Below, piece after piece: positions 35,987-45,123 of a DNA stretch of 64,000 nucleotides. The DNA comes from Candidatus Desulfosporosinus nitrosoreducens (GTDB lineage: Bacteria > Bacillota > Desulfitobacteriia > Desulfitobacteriales > Desulfitobacteriaceae). The DNA is taken from the NCBI RefSeq assembly GCF_030954495.1, contig NZ_JAVHUW010000065.1, positions 1 to 64,000 of the forward strand. Direction: 5' to 3'. The notes under the pieces were generated by a model, which was not told where the DNA came from, made no database searches, and worked only from the letters and a program-made list of their open reading frames with translations. Every line of letters starts with the position of its first letter. Within the stretch, counting starts at the first letter, position 1. Both the position numbers and the translations under genes were made by a program.

Positions 35987-37249
35987 TTAGGCTGAAGAGG
36001 ACGGCTCACTTTTCGCTGAGAGACGCAGGGGCAAAATACACTTGCCGTAGATAAAAAACATAATTGAAGAGGCCGCCATGAAAGCTAGAGCAAGTATCCA
36101 AACACTGGAGCCTCCGCCGCAGTCATAAATGATGCCGCCGAGCAAGGGTCCCACCATTCGCCCTCCTGCGGATGATCCGCCCACGACTCCTTGGTAGGCA
36201 CCTGTTTTTCCCGGCGGAGCAAGTTGGGCGGAAGCTGCGGGAACGGCAGGCAAAATCAGCATTTCGCCGAGGGTTAGTATAAGCATGGCAATTATATAAG
36301 ATACATAGGGGAGTTTGCCCCAAATAATGATAAACCCGATCGCCAAAAGAATAGAGGAAAGGTAAAATTGGCGCTGAAATGAGCGGGCCCAGGTTCTAAT
36401 CACCCAGTTAATCAAAGGTTGTAATGTTACGATAAAGACGCCATTCAGCGTCCAAAGCACACTATAAGAGAAGAGTGAAAAACCCAGTTGATTCATAACC
36501 ACGGGTAAGATTGCCACAAGCTGGATGTAAGCGCCCCAGACGAAGAAAATACCGCCTCCCAAGGCGAGGAGTACTTTAAAGCTGCGGTCTTTCATCAGAT
36601 GTTCAGTCTGTCGTTTTGCGGAGCTGCCGCGGAGGAGAGGTTTTTGTTCGGAAATGCCAACTGACACGATTAGAAAATAAATTATAAAGGCTATAGCATT
36701 CAAAGAAAAGGTAAGGCGAAATGAGACTTGGGCAATCATTCCTCCGATAGCTGTACCGATGGCGACTCCTGCGTTATTTGAAACATAAAGAAGGTTAAAT
36801 CCCCGCCTGCCGCCCTCTGGCCAGACGGTATGCAGGAGTGCGTTCAAAGGGACAAAGATAAAGGCTTGAGCTAAGCCAAATAAGATAAATCCCGGCGCGT
36901 AAACATTCCAGACGGGAAAAAGCCCGATTGATCCAACTGTTAGGACTGCACCGACAAGGCCGACCATCATGACCTTTTTGGCTCCAAAACGATCCGCCAT
37001 AAAGCCGCTCAAAAACTGTCCCAGTAAAGAAGCAGCAGATTGAAGGGCCAGAAGAGTACCGGCCTCCGTCAAGGTTCGGCCCAGAATGTTGTGCATAAAA
37101 AGACTGTTTAACGGCCACATTAAAGAATTTCCAATAGATTGGACGAATCCCCCTATGATGAGAATTGTGACGGCGCGGGGAATATCCGGGAGTTTCAATC
37201 TCAAATTAAATACCACCTTTAAAAAACTCGGAAATAAATACTTCGACAT
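35987..37249 (-). CDS. MFS transporter
   Basis: 420 aa with 12 predicted helices. Loop 2-3 motif GFMADRFGAKKVMMVG is present. Begins with a hydrophilic stretch followed by a first helix at about 28-50. Drug or metabolite efflux is typical for the group; the substrate is not predictable. Confidence 0.88.
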   Translation of the reverse strand: MSKYLFPSFLKVVFNLRLKLPDIPRAVTILIIGGFVQSIGNSLMWPLNSLFMHNILGRTLTEAGTLLALQSAASLLGQFLSGFMADRFGAKKVMMVGLVGAVLTVGSIGLFPVWNVYAPGFILFGLAQAFIFVPLNALLHTVWPEGGRRGFNLLYVSNNAGVAIGTAIGGMIAQVSFRLTFSLNAIAFIIYFLIVSVGISEQKPLLRGSSAKRQTEHLMKDRSFKVLLALGGGIFFVWGAYIQLVAILPVVMNQLGFSLFSYSVLWTLNGVFIVTLQPLINWVIRTWARSFQRQFYLSSILLAIGFIIIWGKLPYVSYIIAMLILTLGEMLILPAVPAASAQLAPPGKTGAYQGVVGGSSAGGRMVGPLLGGIIYDCGGGSSVWILALAFMAASSIMFFIYGKCILPLRLSAKSEPSSSA

Positions 37250-37267
37250 GCGTATAATAAAACCCTC

Positions 37268-37354
37268 TATCCGCTGACTAATCCGCTCTAAGACTCCCGC
37301 TTCTGGAAGCGGTGAGTTAAGAGCGGCTAAGTCCCTGGATAAGTGCGACTAAGG
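37268..37354. repeat. Dispersed hairpin element, copy 3 (hairpin A only)
   Basis: TATCCGCTGACTAATCCGCT opening and GGATAAGTGCGACTAAG ending as in copies 1 and 2, with inner stem CCGCTTC / GAAGCGG. The similarity stops at 37354, so hairpin B is missing. It lies in the 342-bp gap between the divergent MFS and universal-stress genes, 19 bp from the MFS start, where it could affect the MFS promoter. Confidence 0.82.
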
Positions 37355-37591
37355 TTCTGCGCCATGGCCTTACTTGGAAAACAATTGAGAAAACTTGTAA
37401 AATCAGTTAAAATGATTATACAGCCGGAAATAGACTGTGAAAATACTTATGACTGAGTTGAGCCAGAGGGTGAGCCAAACCTTGCCAAGGATTCCCCGGC
37501 GCACGAGTATTGAATAGCTATCGTTATGGGTATAGTGGGAATAGGATATAATAAGGAGAGATAGTCCATATTTTAGGAGGGAGTGACAGGA

Positions 37592-38020
37592 TTGTTTAAA
37601 AAAATTCTCGTCCCTACAGATGCCTCGGAATTTTCACGACGCGCTCTCAAAGCCGCCATAGATTTAGCCCAAACTGTTCAGGCTGAGATTGAGCTTCTCC
37701 ATGTTAGCTATACTCCCCAGGCTTTTTGGGGATACACGATTTCCTATGGCATTACCGTAACTCAAGATCAGCTCGATCAAAGTGGAGAGCTGGCTTTGGA
37801 AGCCACTCTAGCGGGCGTTGACTCTGCAAAGGTTTTGATAAATCAGAAGGTTGAATCCGGCCACCCGGTAACGGTGATCCTGGATGAAATTAAAAAAGAA
37901 GGCATTGATTTGATAGTCATGGGGAGCCACGGCTATGGCGCAATCACAGGGTCTGTTTTGGGAAGCGTGAGTCAAAGAGTGTTGCAGAGAGCTAGCTGTC
38001 CGGTTCTTATTATTAAATAG
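37592..38020 (+). CDS. Universal stress protein (UspA family)
   Basis: 142 aa from TTG 37592 (AGGAGG 11 nt upstream); the GTG at 37583 directly abuts the SD. N-terminal FKKILVPTDASEFSRRAL and the ATP-binding signature GSHGYGAITGSVLGSVSQRV (G-x2-G-x9-G-S) are present, so it is an ATP-binding type. Confidence 0.92.
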   Translation: MFKKILVPTDASEFSRRALKAAIDLAQTVQAEIELLHVSYTPQAFWGYTISYGITVTQDQLDQSGELALEATLAGVDSAKVLINQKVESGHPVTVILDEIKKEGIDLIVMGSHGYGAITGSVLGSVSQRVLQRASCPVLIIK

Positions 38021-38141
38021 ACAGTGCGGAGTTTATCCTGGGATTTCAGGGCAAAAAATGTCGCAATCGAAATCCGTTGAGCGAACAGGAAAGACTTCCG
38101 GTAGTATTTTGGAAGGTTTTTGAGACAATTAGGATAAAACT

Positions 38142-38170
38142 CCTTGCATTACTTGCAGGGAAATTTTTTT
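38142..38170 (+). terminator. Terminator of the stress protein gene
   Basis: Stem CCTTGCA / TGCAGGG, 4-nt loop, then AAATTTTTTTT. Just before it an imperfect inverted repeat (GGAGTTTATCCT at about 38028, AGGATAAAACTCC at about 38130) spans ~90 bp. Confidence 0.65.
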
Positions 38171-38296
38171 TGATCACGAATAGCACAAGTAGAGAACCCA
38201 GAGGTTCAGGCACAGGAGACCGACATAATTACGTTACGATTTGGAGGTGCTGGCGATGTTCTTTCTATCAATGGGAGGAGACATCGCTTAACGTTC

Positions 38297-38593
38297 ATGA
38301 AAGAGCATACTATTTGGCTTAGCCCTGAAGAACTCCAACAGATGCTGCAAGGGTCCTTGAATTGGCTGGATATTGCGCCGCGCGCGACTACGTCGCGAAT
38401 AGGGATGCGAAGACTAGCGGAATTGACGTCTCCACCAAGAACGGATTTTGAAGAAACAGTTCAGCTTGATCCTCAGCAACTTGAGAAAAATGGGCCTAAG
38501 CCTTTAGAGGGGCAACCTGTTGTCTGGCTTCTGGGTGGTATCGGTCTTCTAACGTTGTCATCATGGTTCTATTTTGTTTTGTTTTCTAAATGA
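38297..38593 (+). CDS. Small membrane-anchored protein, unknown
   Basis: 98 aa. Soluble N-terminal part (about 1-70; LSPEELQQMLQGSLNWLDIA) and one C-terminal membrane helix (about 73-95; VVWLLGGIGLLTLSSWFYFV). A tail-anchored layout. The SD (GGAGGAG) is 16 nt upstream, longer than usual, and an 11-codon frame (ATG 38257 to TAA at about 38290) precedes it, so start and expression are less sure. It has its own terminator. Confidence 0.6.
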   Translation: MKEHTIWLSPEELQQMLQGSLNWLDIAPRATTSRIGMRRLAELTSPPRTDFEETVQLDPQQLEKNGPKPLEGQPVVWLLGGIGLLTLSSWFYFVLFSK

Positions 38594-38622
38594 TACTTCA
38601 CTTGCTCTAAACAAATCCTTAC

Positions 38623-38653
38623 AAAGGACCATTTTACGATGGGTCCTTTTTTA
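38623..38653 (+). terminator. Terminator before the ctsR operon
   Basis: Stem AAAGGACC / GGTCCTTT with a short loop, then TTTT. Confidence 0.8.
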
Positions 38654-38762
38654 TTAAGCCGGAAAGTATATTCGGTCAACTGCTTTCTTCCCGCAAAAGG
38701 TGCGGCCGGCAGCCGCCAGCCAGATTTTTTTAAGCTATATCTAAAATTATTTTAAAAAACCT

Positions 38763-38818
38763 TTGCAAATTTTGCGGAAAATGGGTATCATATAGACAGA
38801 AGGTCAGGAAAGGTCAAT
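38763..38818 (+). promoter_or_regulatory. ctsR promoter with CtsR heptad operator
   Basis: TTGCAA (38763-38768) and TATCAT (38786-38791) with a 17-bp spacer, followed by direct heptads GGTCAGG (38802) and GGTCAAT (38812) ten bp apart, matching the CtsR consensus of repeated RGTCAAA. The operon is therefore autoregulated. Confidence 0.83.
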
Positions 38819-38873
38819 GTTTGTTTGGGGCTGGTTACGATGAAGATTATTTAAACAAGGAGTACATCAAGCT

Positions 38874-39344
38874 ATGGGAAATCTTGCGGATCGCATTGAA
38901 GAATATCTAAAAAGAATTCTGGAACAAACGTCAGAGGGGTATATTATATTACAACGTAGTGAGCTGGCGGGCGAATTTGACTGCGTTCCTTCTCAGATTA
39001 ACTATGTGTTGGATACTCGTTTTACTGTTGAACGTGGTTATTTAGTGGAGAGCCGCCGAGGAGGCGGGGGATATTTGCGTATAGTCCGCCTGGGGTTGGG
39101 TTTGGAAGGTCAATATCAACAAATTATGCGGCAATTAATCGGAGATCAGCTCTCTCGGGGGCGCTGCAACGGGCTGGTTGACAGACTGCTTGATGAGGAA
39201 CTGGTGACGGTCCGCGAAGCGGCCTTGATCAGGGGAATCCTTGCGGGTGAAGCTTTGCGGGGGGAATTTAGAGATTGGGATGAATTACGCGCTCGGTTAA
39301 TGAAGGCTATTTTGACTACGTTGAGCAGGGATGATTTGCTTTAA
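38874..39344 (+). CDS. ctsR: CtsR heat-shock repressor
   Basis: 156 aa. Winged HTH N-terminal domain (SELAGEFDCVPSQINYVLDT) with the glycine-rich wing thermosensor RRGGGGYLRIVR, then the C-terminal dimer domain. Represses clp genes until heat, or McsB activity, releases it. First gene of ctsR-mcsA-mcsB-clpC. Confidence 0.97.
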   Translation: MGNLADRIEEYLKRILEQTSEGYIILQRSELAGEFDCVPSQINYVLDTRFTVERGYLVESRRGGGGYLRIVRLGLGLEGQYQQIMRQLIGDQLSRGRCNGLVDRLLDEELVTVREAALIRGILAGEALRGEFRDWDELRARLMKAILTTLSRDDLL

Positions 39345-39358
39345 AGGGGGATTGTGTT

Positions 39359-39874
39359 ATGCTATGCCAACATTGTCAGCAGAGAGAGGCGAAAGTACAG
39401 ATATCAAAAACAGAAAACGGACAAACACATGAAGTATATCTCTGTGAAGTTTGTGCCAAACAAACTCAGGAGGTCAGTTTTATATTTCATCCGATTATAG
39501 TACCTGAATTCTTGCAAGCTTTATTTGGACTAAATCCTAAACAGCCGGAACAACCTTCAGAAAAAGTTTGCCCTAAATGCGGCATATCCTTTTCCAAGAT
39601 TACTCAAGCCGGTAAATTGGGCTGTAGCACTTGTTATGAAACGTTTGAGACTCAATTAGAGCCGTTGCTACGCCGGGTTCACGGCGGAGGACAAAATGTG
39701 GGCAAGATTCCCCACCGGCGCGGGAGTGCCATAAAGAATAGAATGGAAGTGCGAAAACTTAAGGAAAAGCTTCAATTGTTAATTCAACAGGAGAATTTTG
39801 AAAGCGCTGCTGTGGTTCGAGATCAAATTCGGCAGATTGAACAGCTGAAGGGAGGGGAAAACCATGACACGTAA
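39359..39874 (+). CDS. mcsA: McsA, activator of McsB
   Basis: 171 aa. Four CXXC pairs (CQHC, CEVC, CPKC, CSTC) form two zinc sites; the C-terminal UVR motif (about 132-166; LIQQENFESAAVVRDQIRQI) follows. It activates the McsB arginine kinase and links it to ClpC. Overlaps mcsB by 11 bp. Confidence 0.95.
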   Translation: MLCQHCQQREAKVQISKTENGQTHEVYLCEVCAKQTQEVSFIFHPIIVPEFLQALFGLNPKQPEQPSEKVCPKCGISFSKITQAGKLGCSTCYETFETQLEPLLRRVHGGGQNVGKIPHRRGSAIKNRMEVRKLKEKLQLLIQQENFESAAVVRDQIRQIEQLKGGENHDT

Positions 39875-40904
39875 AGAGCTTCTTTTACGAAATAGCGCTT
39901 GGATGACTGAAACGGATTCGCCGGTTGTGATTAGCAGCCGGGTGCGGTTAGCCCGCAACCTGGAAGACTTCCCCTTCCCGCACATTTTAAGTGCCGAAGG
40001 GGCAAAGCAGGTGGAAGAAACAGTGGCCCAGGTCCTTTCGGACCTGAAAATAGACCAGGACCCTTTGGAGTATATTTCTCTCACGGGACTGAGCGGCGTA
40101 GAACATCAGGTATTGGTTGAAAAGCATTTAATCAGTCCGAGTCTGGGAGGAATCTCAGGCGCGAGCGGAGTTGCACTTGCTGCGGATCATAAATATGCCA
40201 TTATGGTTAATGAAGAGGATCATTTAAGAATTCAAGTGCTCTTGCCCGGGAGGCAACTGATGGAGACCCACCGCCTGGCTACGGCTTGTGATGATGCTCT
40301 GGAAGAGAAACTTGATTTTGCTTACCGCGAAAACCAAGGATACCTCACAGCTTGTCCGACCAACGTCGGGACAGGTTTGCGGGCTTCGGTCATGGTCCAT
40401 TTACCCGGCTTGGTGATGACAAAACAAGTGCAGCAAGTTCTGGGGGCCTTGACTAATTTGGGATTGGCTATTCGGGGATTATACGGCGAAGGGTCTCAAG
40501 CCTACGGGCATATGTTTCAAGTGTCCAATCAAATAACCCTCGGAAAAAGCGAAGAAGATATACTCACCCATTTGGAAGCGGTAACCGGACAAATCCTGGA
40601 GCATGAACTTCAGGCCCGGGAATATCTTCGCCGGCAGATGCCCGTATTTCTGGAGGACAAAGTCTGGAGGGCTCGGGGAACGCTGCAAAATGCCCGCTTG
40701 CTTACTTCTGAAGATGCCATACAATTATTATCCCTTGACCGCTTAGGCGTGGATATGGGTTTATTGCCTAAGAATAAGGACAGTTTTGCCACCTTGCTCG
40801 TTGCTACACGACCAGGATGCCTGCAATACATCCTGGACCGCGAACTTGACCCTAGCCAGAGAGATGAAGAAAGAGCTCGCCTGATTCGGGAGCGGACCAC
40901 GTAA
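39864..40904 (+). CDS. mcsB: Protein arginine kinase McsB
   Basis: 346 aa. Phosphagen-kinase fold: VVISSRVRLARNLEDFPFP, the catalytic-loop CPTNVGTGLRASVMVHLPGL, and a C-terminal pArg-binding domain. It phosphorylates arginines on misfolded proteins to target them to ClpC-ClpP and inactivates CtsR. Confidence 0.96.
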   Translation: MTRKELLLRNSAWMTETDSPVVISSRVRLARNLEDFPFPHILSAEGAKQVEETVAQVLSDLKIDQDPLEYISLTGLSGVEHQVLVEKHLISPSLGGISGASGVALAADHKYAIMVNEEDHLRIQVLLPGRQLMETHRLATACDDALEEKLDFAYRENQGYLTACPTNVGTGLRASVMVHLPGLVMTKQVQQVLGALTNLGLAIRGLYGEGSQAYGHMFQVSNQITLGKSEEDILTHLEAVTGQILEHELQAREYLRRQMPVFLEDKVWRARGTLQNARLLTSEDAIQLLSLDRLGVDMGLLPKNKDSFATLLVATRPGCLQYILDRELDPSQRDEERARLIRERTT

Positions 40905-40993
40905 TTTTGGCTTTGAGCTTTTCAGTATCTTGGATTGTGGTCCGACAAGGAAAGAAATCTTGCCATGTTGTTATTAATGAAAGGATGAAAGAG

Positions 40994-43435
40994 ATGAAAG
41001 GACGATATACGGAACGTGCCGAGAAAGTTTTAACGATTGCCCAGAGTGAAGCGAAACGAATGGGACATCAGGTTGTAGGGACTGAGCACATTTTACTGGG
41101 TTTGATTCAGGAAGGGGAAGGGATAGCTGCTCAAGCCTTAAAAGGGTTGGGCTTGGATCTTGAGAAAATTCGAGGCATTGTAGAAGAAGTCGCAGGTGTA
41201 GGTCAACCCAATAATGGAGTTATTGAGCTGACTCCGCGTGTAAAAAAGGTCTTAGAGTTGGCCAATGAGGAAGCTCACCGTCAAGATGTCAATTATATCG
41301 GTACAGAACACATTTTGTTAGGGCTGATCATGGAAGGGGAAGGAATTGCCGCCCGAATCCTGGCCAATCTTAACGTAAGCCCGGAAAGGGTCTGGAAACA
41401 AGTGGTCAAGTTATTAGGCGGAGAATTAGACGAATCCTCTATTCCGGCTGCTAATTCTGTTCCCGTGGCCAAAAATGCCGGGCCAGCAAATACCCCTTCT
41501 CTGAATGAATTTGGACGCGACCTGACGCAGCAAGCCCGCGAGGGCAGGTTGGATCCGGTTATTGGCCGGGAAAAAGAAATAGAACGGGTCATTCAGGTTT
41601 TAAGCAGGCGCACAAAAAATAATCCAGCCTTAATTGGAGAGCCGGGCGTGGGTAAAACGGCCATCGCCGAGGGATTAGCCCAGGGCATCATCAGTGGCCG
41701 GGTTCCGGAGATTCTCATTAATAAACGGGTTATAACTCTTGACCTTTCGGCTATGGTTGCAGGCAGTAAGTACCGGGGCGAATTTGAAGAGCGTTTAAAA
41801 AAGGTGATGGATGAAATCCGGGCAGACGGCAACATTATTTTATTCATTGATGAATTGCATACACTCATCGGCGCCGGTGCGGCTGAGGGAGCTATCGACG
41901 CGGCAAACATTTTGAAACCCGCCTTGGCGCGCGGGGAGCTGCAGTGTATCGGTGCAACGACGCTGGAAGAATATCGCAAATACATTGAAAAGGATTCCGC
42001 GCTGGAGCGGCGTTTTCAACCTATTACCGTCAGCGAACCGACCGTAGAGGAAGCCATCTTGATACTTCACGGCTTGCGGGACCGCTACGAAGCTCACCAT
42101 AGAGTAAAAATCACAGATGAGGCCCTGGAGGCTGCCGCCCGATTGTCTGACCGCTATGTTTCAGACCGTTTCTTGCCGGATAAGGCCATAGACCTTATGG
42201 ATGAGGCAGCATCGCGGGTTCGGCTGGCCAGCTTTACGGCTCCCCCGGACTTGAAAGTGCTGGAAGGAGAAATCGAAGGTCTGAAAAAAGAAAAAGAAGC
42301 GGCAGTTTCCAGCCAGGAATTTGAAAAAGCTGCACAGTTCAGGGACCAGGAACACAAACTTAAGGAAGAACTCTCCAAGCAACGGGAGGAATGGGAGAGT
42401 CAGCGGCGCAAAGAAAATGCCATGGTGACAGAGGATGATATTGCTCAAATTGTGGCCAGTTGGACGGGAATTCCGGTCAAGAAATTGGCACAGGAAGAAA
42501 GTGAACGCCTTTTAAAGCTTGAAGAGATTCTCCATCAACGGGTAATCGGTCAGGAGGACGCCGTTACCGCCGTAGCGCGGGCCGTTCGCCGGGCACGGGC
42601 GGGATTAAAAGATCCCAAACGTCCGATAGGTTCTTTTGTCTTTCTGGGGCCAACCGGCGTTGGCAAAACTGAGCTGGGCCGCTCTTTGGCGGAAGCCATG
42701 TTTGGAGATGAAAAGGCTTTAATCCGCATTGATATGTCGGAATACATGGAGAAACATGCCGTTTCCCGACTGGTGGGGGCACCTCCCGGATATATCGGGC
42801 ATGATGAAGGCGGGCAGCTTACAGAAGCAGTTCGGCGAAAACCTTATAGTGTTGTTTTATTGGATGAAATTGAAAAGGCGCACCCAGAGGTATTTAATAT
42901 TCTGCTGCAGGTACTTGAAGATGGACGGCTTACGGATACCAAGGGAAGAACGGTTGATTTCCGCAATACCGTGATCATCATGACCTCTAATGTCGGATCT
43001 TCGTTTTTACGCAAAGAAGCCATGGGCTTTGCCGCTCAGAGTGATGAGAAAACAGAATACAAAAATATGCGCGGTCAAGTCATGGAGGAATTAAAGCGTA
43101 CTTTCCGGCCGGAATTTCTGAATCGTATTGATGAGCTTGTAGTTTTCCACTCTCTGAAAAAGGAACATTTGGCCAAGATTACGGAAATTCTCGCGCTCCA
43201 AATGAACAAACGTTTGCTGGAACACGGCCTTGAGCTTCAAGTTGATCCCGGTGCCATTGAGCTCATTGCTAAAGAGGGAAATGATCCAACCTTTGGCGCT
43301 CGGCCATTGCGTCGGGCGATGCAGCGTCTGATCGAAGATGCCCTCTCTGAAAAGATCCTCGAAGGAGAGTTCAAAGCAGGGGACAAAATCCGCGCCCAGG
43401 CAGAAGACGGCAAAATAGCCTTCTCACGGGCCTAA
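40994..43435 (+). CDS. clpC: ATP-dependent Clp protease ATP-binding subunit ClpC
   Basis: 813 aa from ATG 40994 (AAAGGA 8 nt upstream), which gives the conserved MKGRYTERAEKVL start; upstream in-frame starts are not supported. Two Clp-N repeats (1-145), AAA1 with Walker A GEPGVGKT (about 215), a UVR-type middle domain (about 420-455), and AAA2 with GPTGVGKTE (about 553). Unfoldase that feeds ClpP. Last gene of the CtsR operon. Confidence 0.96.
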   Translation: MKGRYTERAEKVLTIAQSEAKRMGHQVVGTEHILLGLIQEGEGIAAQALKGLGLDLEKIRGIVEEVAGVGQPNNGVIELTPRVKKVLELANEEAHRQDVNYIGTEHILLGLIMEGEGIAARILANLNVSPERVWKQVVKLLGGELDESSIPAANSVPVAKNAGPANTPSLNEFGRDLTQQAREGRLDPVIGREKEIERVIQVLSRRTKNNPALIGEPGVGKTAIAEGLAQGIISGRVPEILINKRVITLDLSAMVAGSKYRGEFEERLKKVMDEIRADGNIILFIDELHTLIGAGAAEGAIDAANILKPALARGELQCIGATTLEEYRKYIEKDSALERRFQPITVSEPTVEEAILILHGLRDRYEAHHRVKITDEALEAAARLSDRYVSDRFLPDKAIDLMDEAASRVRLASFTAPPDLKVLEGEIEGLKKEKEAAVSSQEFEKAAQFRDQEHKLKEELSKQREEWESQRRKENAMVTEDDIAQIVASWTGIPVKKLAQEESERLLKLEEILHQRVIGQEDAVTAVARAVRRARAGLKDPKRPIGSFVFLGPTGVGKTELGRSLAEAMFGDEKALIRIDMSEYMEKHAVSRLVGAPPGYIGHDEGGQLTEAVRRKPYSVVLLDEIEKAHPEVFNILLQVLEDGRLTDTKGRTVDFRNTVIIMTSNVGSSFLRKEAMGFAAQSDEKTEYKNMRGQVMEELKRTFRPEFLNRIDELVVFHSLKKEHLAKITEILALQMNKRLLEHGLELQVDPGAIELIAKEGNDPTFGARPLRRAMQRLIEDALSEKILEGEFKAGDKIRAQAEDGKIAFSRA

Positions 43436-43488
43436 AGAAGGAACACGGAAGGATGTCTTGAGGCACAGTAGAATATTTAAATAATGCT

Positions 43489-43538
43489 AAAAAGGGTGTC
43501 CCGGAAATTTAAAGCAAATTTTCAGGGACGCCCTTTTA
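43489..43538 (+). terminator. Long terminator hairpin after clpC
   Basis: Stem AAAGGGTGTCCC..AAATT / AATTT..GGGACGCCCTTT, then TAATTTT. A closely related hairpin occurs at about 54358, so the two lie at either end of the taurine block. Confidence 0.82.
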
Positions 43539-43750
43539 ATTTTCCGGGGAAATATGGATGTTATTCTTTAAAGAGGCAGGTAGCTAAAGCTTGCCCCGCA
43601 TACTTTGGCGCAAGTTGAGGCTCCTATCATTTAGATAAAAACAGACAAATTAAATGACGTAACTCTTTTAGAAAGGTCTAAAAAGGACAAAAAATATCGA
43701 AAATCGCAAAATCAATTAGGATTTTCTCGGTAATAGTCGATTAAAAGTCC

Positions 43751-43809
43751 TTGTATATGCTATAAGAACAACATATAATAGGTGCAAGAAGAATTGGTAC
43801 CTACCAATT
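43751..43809 (+). promoter_or_regulatory. ald promoter and dyad operator
   Basis: TTGTAT (43751-43756) and TATAAT (43774-43779) with a 17-bp spacer. From about +7 is a perfect dyad AATTGGTA-CC-TACCAATT (43792-43809), in position to block transcription. The same layout recurs at 49171-49229. Between the operator and ald is a ~150-nt leader with an imperfect hairpin (AATAAGC / GCTTATT, about 43844-43876). Upstream, 43560-43750, no gene is visible. Confidence 0.75.
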
Positions 43810-43960
43810 TTGGTTTAAATTCTGGGAAAGGAGGATTTAAAAAATAAGCTAAAATTGTGCAGATTTTGGCTTATTCAATGTAAATAAGAAACTGTATACC
43901 TTTATTGTATCTTAAAAATCATTATTTGTACAAGGAAAATTGGAAGAAGAGGTGTTTTTA

Positions 43961-45073
43961 ATGATTGTTGGATTGCCAAAAGAAATTAAAAATAATGAAA
44001 ATAGAGTCGCTTTGACCCCTGCAGGGGCTCATGCCTTAGTGCATGAAGGACATAAAGTTATCGTTGAAACATCTGCCGGAGTGGGCAGTGGTTTTAGTGA
44101 TGACGAGTATATTACGGCCGGTGCTGAAATTATTAGCTCTGCTGAAAAGGTCTTTGCTAGTGCGGATATGATTATAAAAGTTAAAGAACCGTTACCTAGT
44201 GAATATGACTTGTTAAGAGAAGGACAAATTCTGTACACTTATTTGCATCTGGCACCCGATATGAACCAAACAAAAGCCCTTCTAAAGAATAAGGTCACAG
44301 GGGTTGCTTATGAAACTATTCAGCCGGAAGATGGCTCCCTCCCACTTTTAACTCCTATGAGTGAAGTCGCGGGAAGAATGTCTGCCATGGTTGGATCACA
44401 ATTGCTCGCCAAATATAATGGCGGAAAAGGTGTCCTGCTCTGTGGTGTACCCGGTGTAGCTCCTGCTAAGGTCACGATTGTCGGCGGAGGTGTCGTCGGT
44501 ACAAACGCAGCCAAGATTGCTTTGGGAATGGGAGCGGATGTCACGATTATGGATATCAATCCCAAACGTTTAAGAATGATCGATGATATGTTTGGTTTCC
44601 GGATTAAAACGGTCGTATCTACTTCATATTCCCTTGCGGAGACGATTGCTGATACGGACTTGCTGATTGGTGCTGTGCTTGTGCCTGGCGCGAAAGCCCC
44701 AAAAGTCGTTACTGAGAAAATGGTCGCTTCGATGCGTAAAGGTTCTGCTATCGTTGATGTCGCTATTGACCAAGGTGGATGTGTCGAAACCATTGATCAT
44801 GCCACAACCCACGATGATCCTATCTTTGAGAAACATGGCGTCGTTCATTATAGCGTTGCCAATATGCCAGGAGCTTTTGCCAGAACCTCAACGTTATCCT
44901 TGACCAATGTTACATTGCCCTATGCTATCAAGTTAGCCAATAAGGGCATCAAGGCCGCACTAGAAGATCCAGCCTTAGCAAAAGGTGTTAATGTCATCAA
45001 TGGTCACGTAACTTATGAAGAAGTTGCCAAGGCCTTGGGCCTTGCTTATGTTCCTTTAAACGAAGCCCTTTAA
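43961..45073 (+). CDS. ald: Alanine dehydrogenase
   Basis: 370 aa from ATG 43961, giving the family start MIVGLPKEIKNNENRVALTP; the TTG at 43940 has no SD. Substrate residues in HLAPD (His), the Rossmann motif VGGGVVGTNAAKIA and the MRKGSAIVDVAIDQGG signature are present. Oxidises L-alanine to pyruvate, ammonia and NADH, which regenerates the pyruvate consumed by the taurine aminotransferase encoded next. Confidence 0.95.
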   Translation: MIVGLPKEIKNNENRVALTPAGAHALVHEGHKVIVETSAGVGSGFSDDEYITAGAEIISSAEKVFASADMIIKVKEPLPSEYDLLREGQILYTYLHLAPDMNQTKALLKNKVTGVAYETIQPEDGSLPLLTPMSEVAGRMSAMVGSQLLAKYNGGKGVLLCGVPGVAPAKVTIVGGGVVGTNAAKIALGMGADVTIMDINPKRLRMIDDMFGFRIKTVVSTSYSLAETIADTDLLIGAVLVPGAKAPKVVTEKMVASMRKGSAIVDVAIDQGGCVETIDHATTHDDPIFEKHGVVHYSVANMPGAFARTSTLSLTNVTLPYAIKLANKGIKAALEDPALAKGVNVINGHVTYEEVAKALGLAYVPLNEAL

Positions 45074-45123
45074 ATTAGGCAGAAATGTCCAAATGAAATG
45101 GCCATAAGAAGGGAGTTAATATT

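Noticed and set aside
38077..38322. 81-aa open frame before the 98-aa membrane protein
   Set aside because: Spans the stress-protein terminator, has no SD and odd composition; treated as non-coding.
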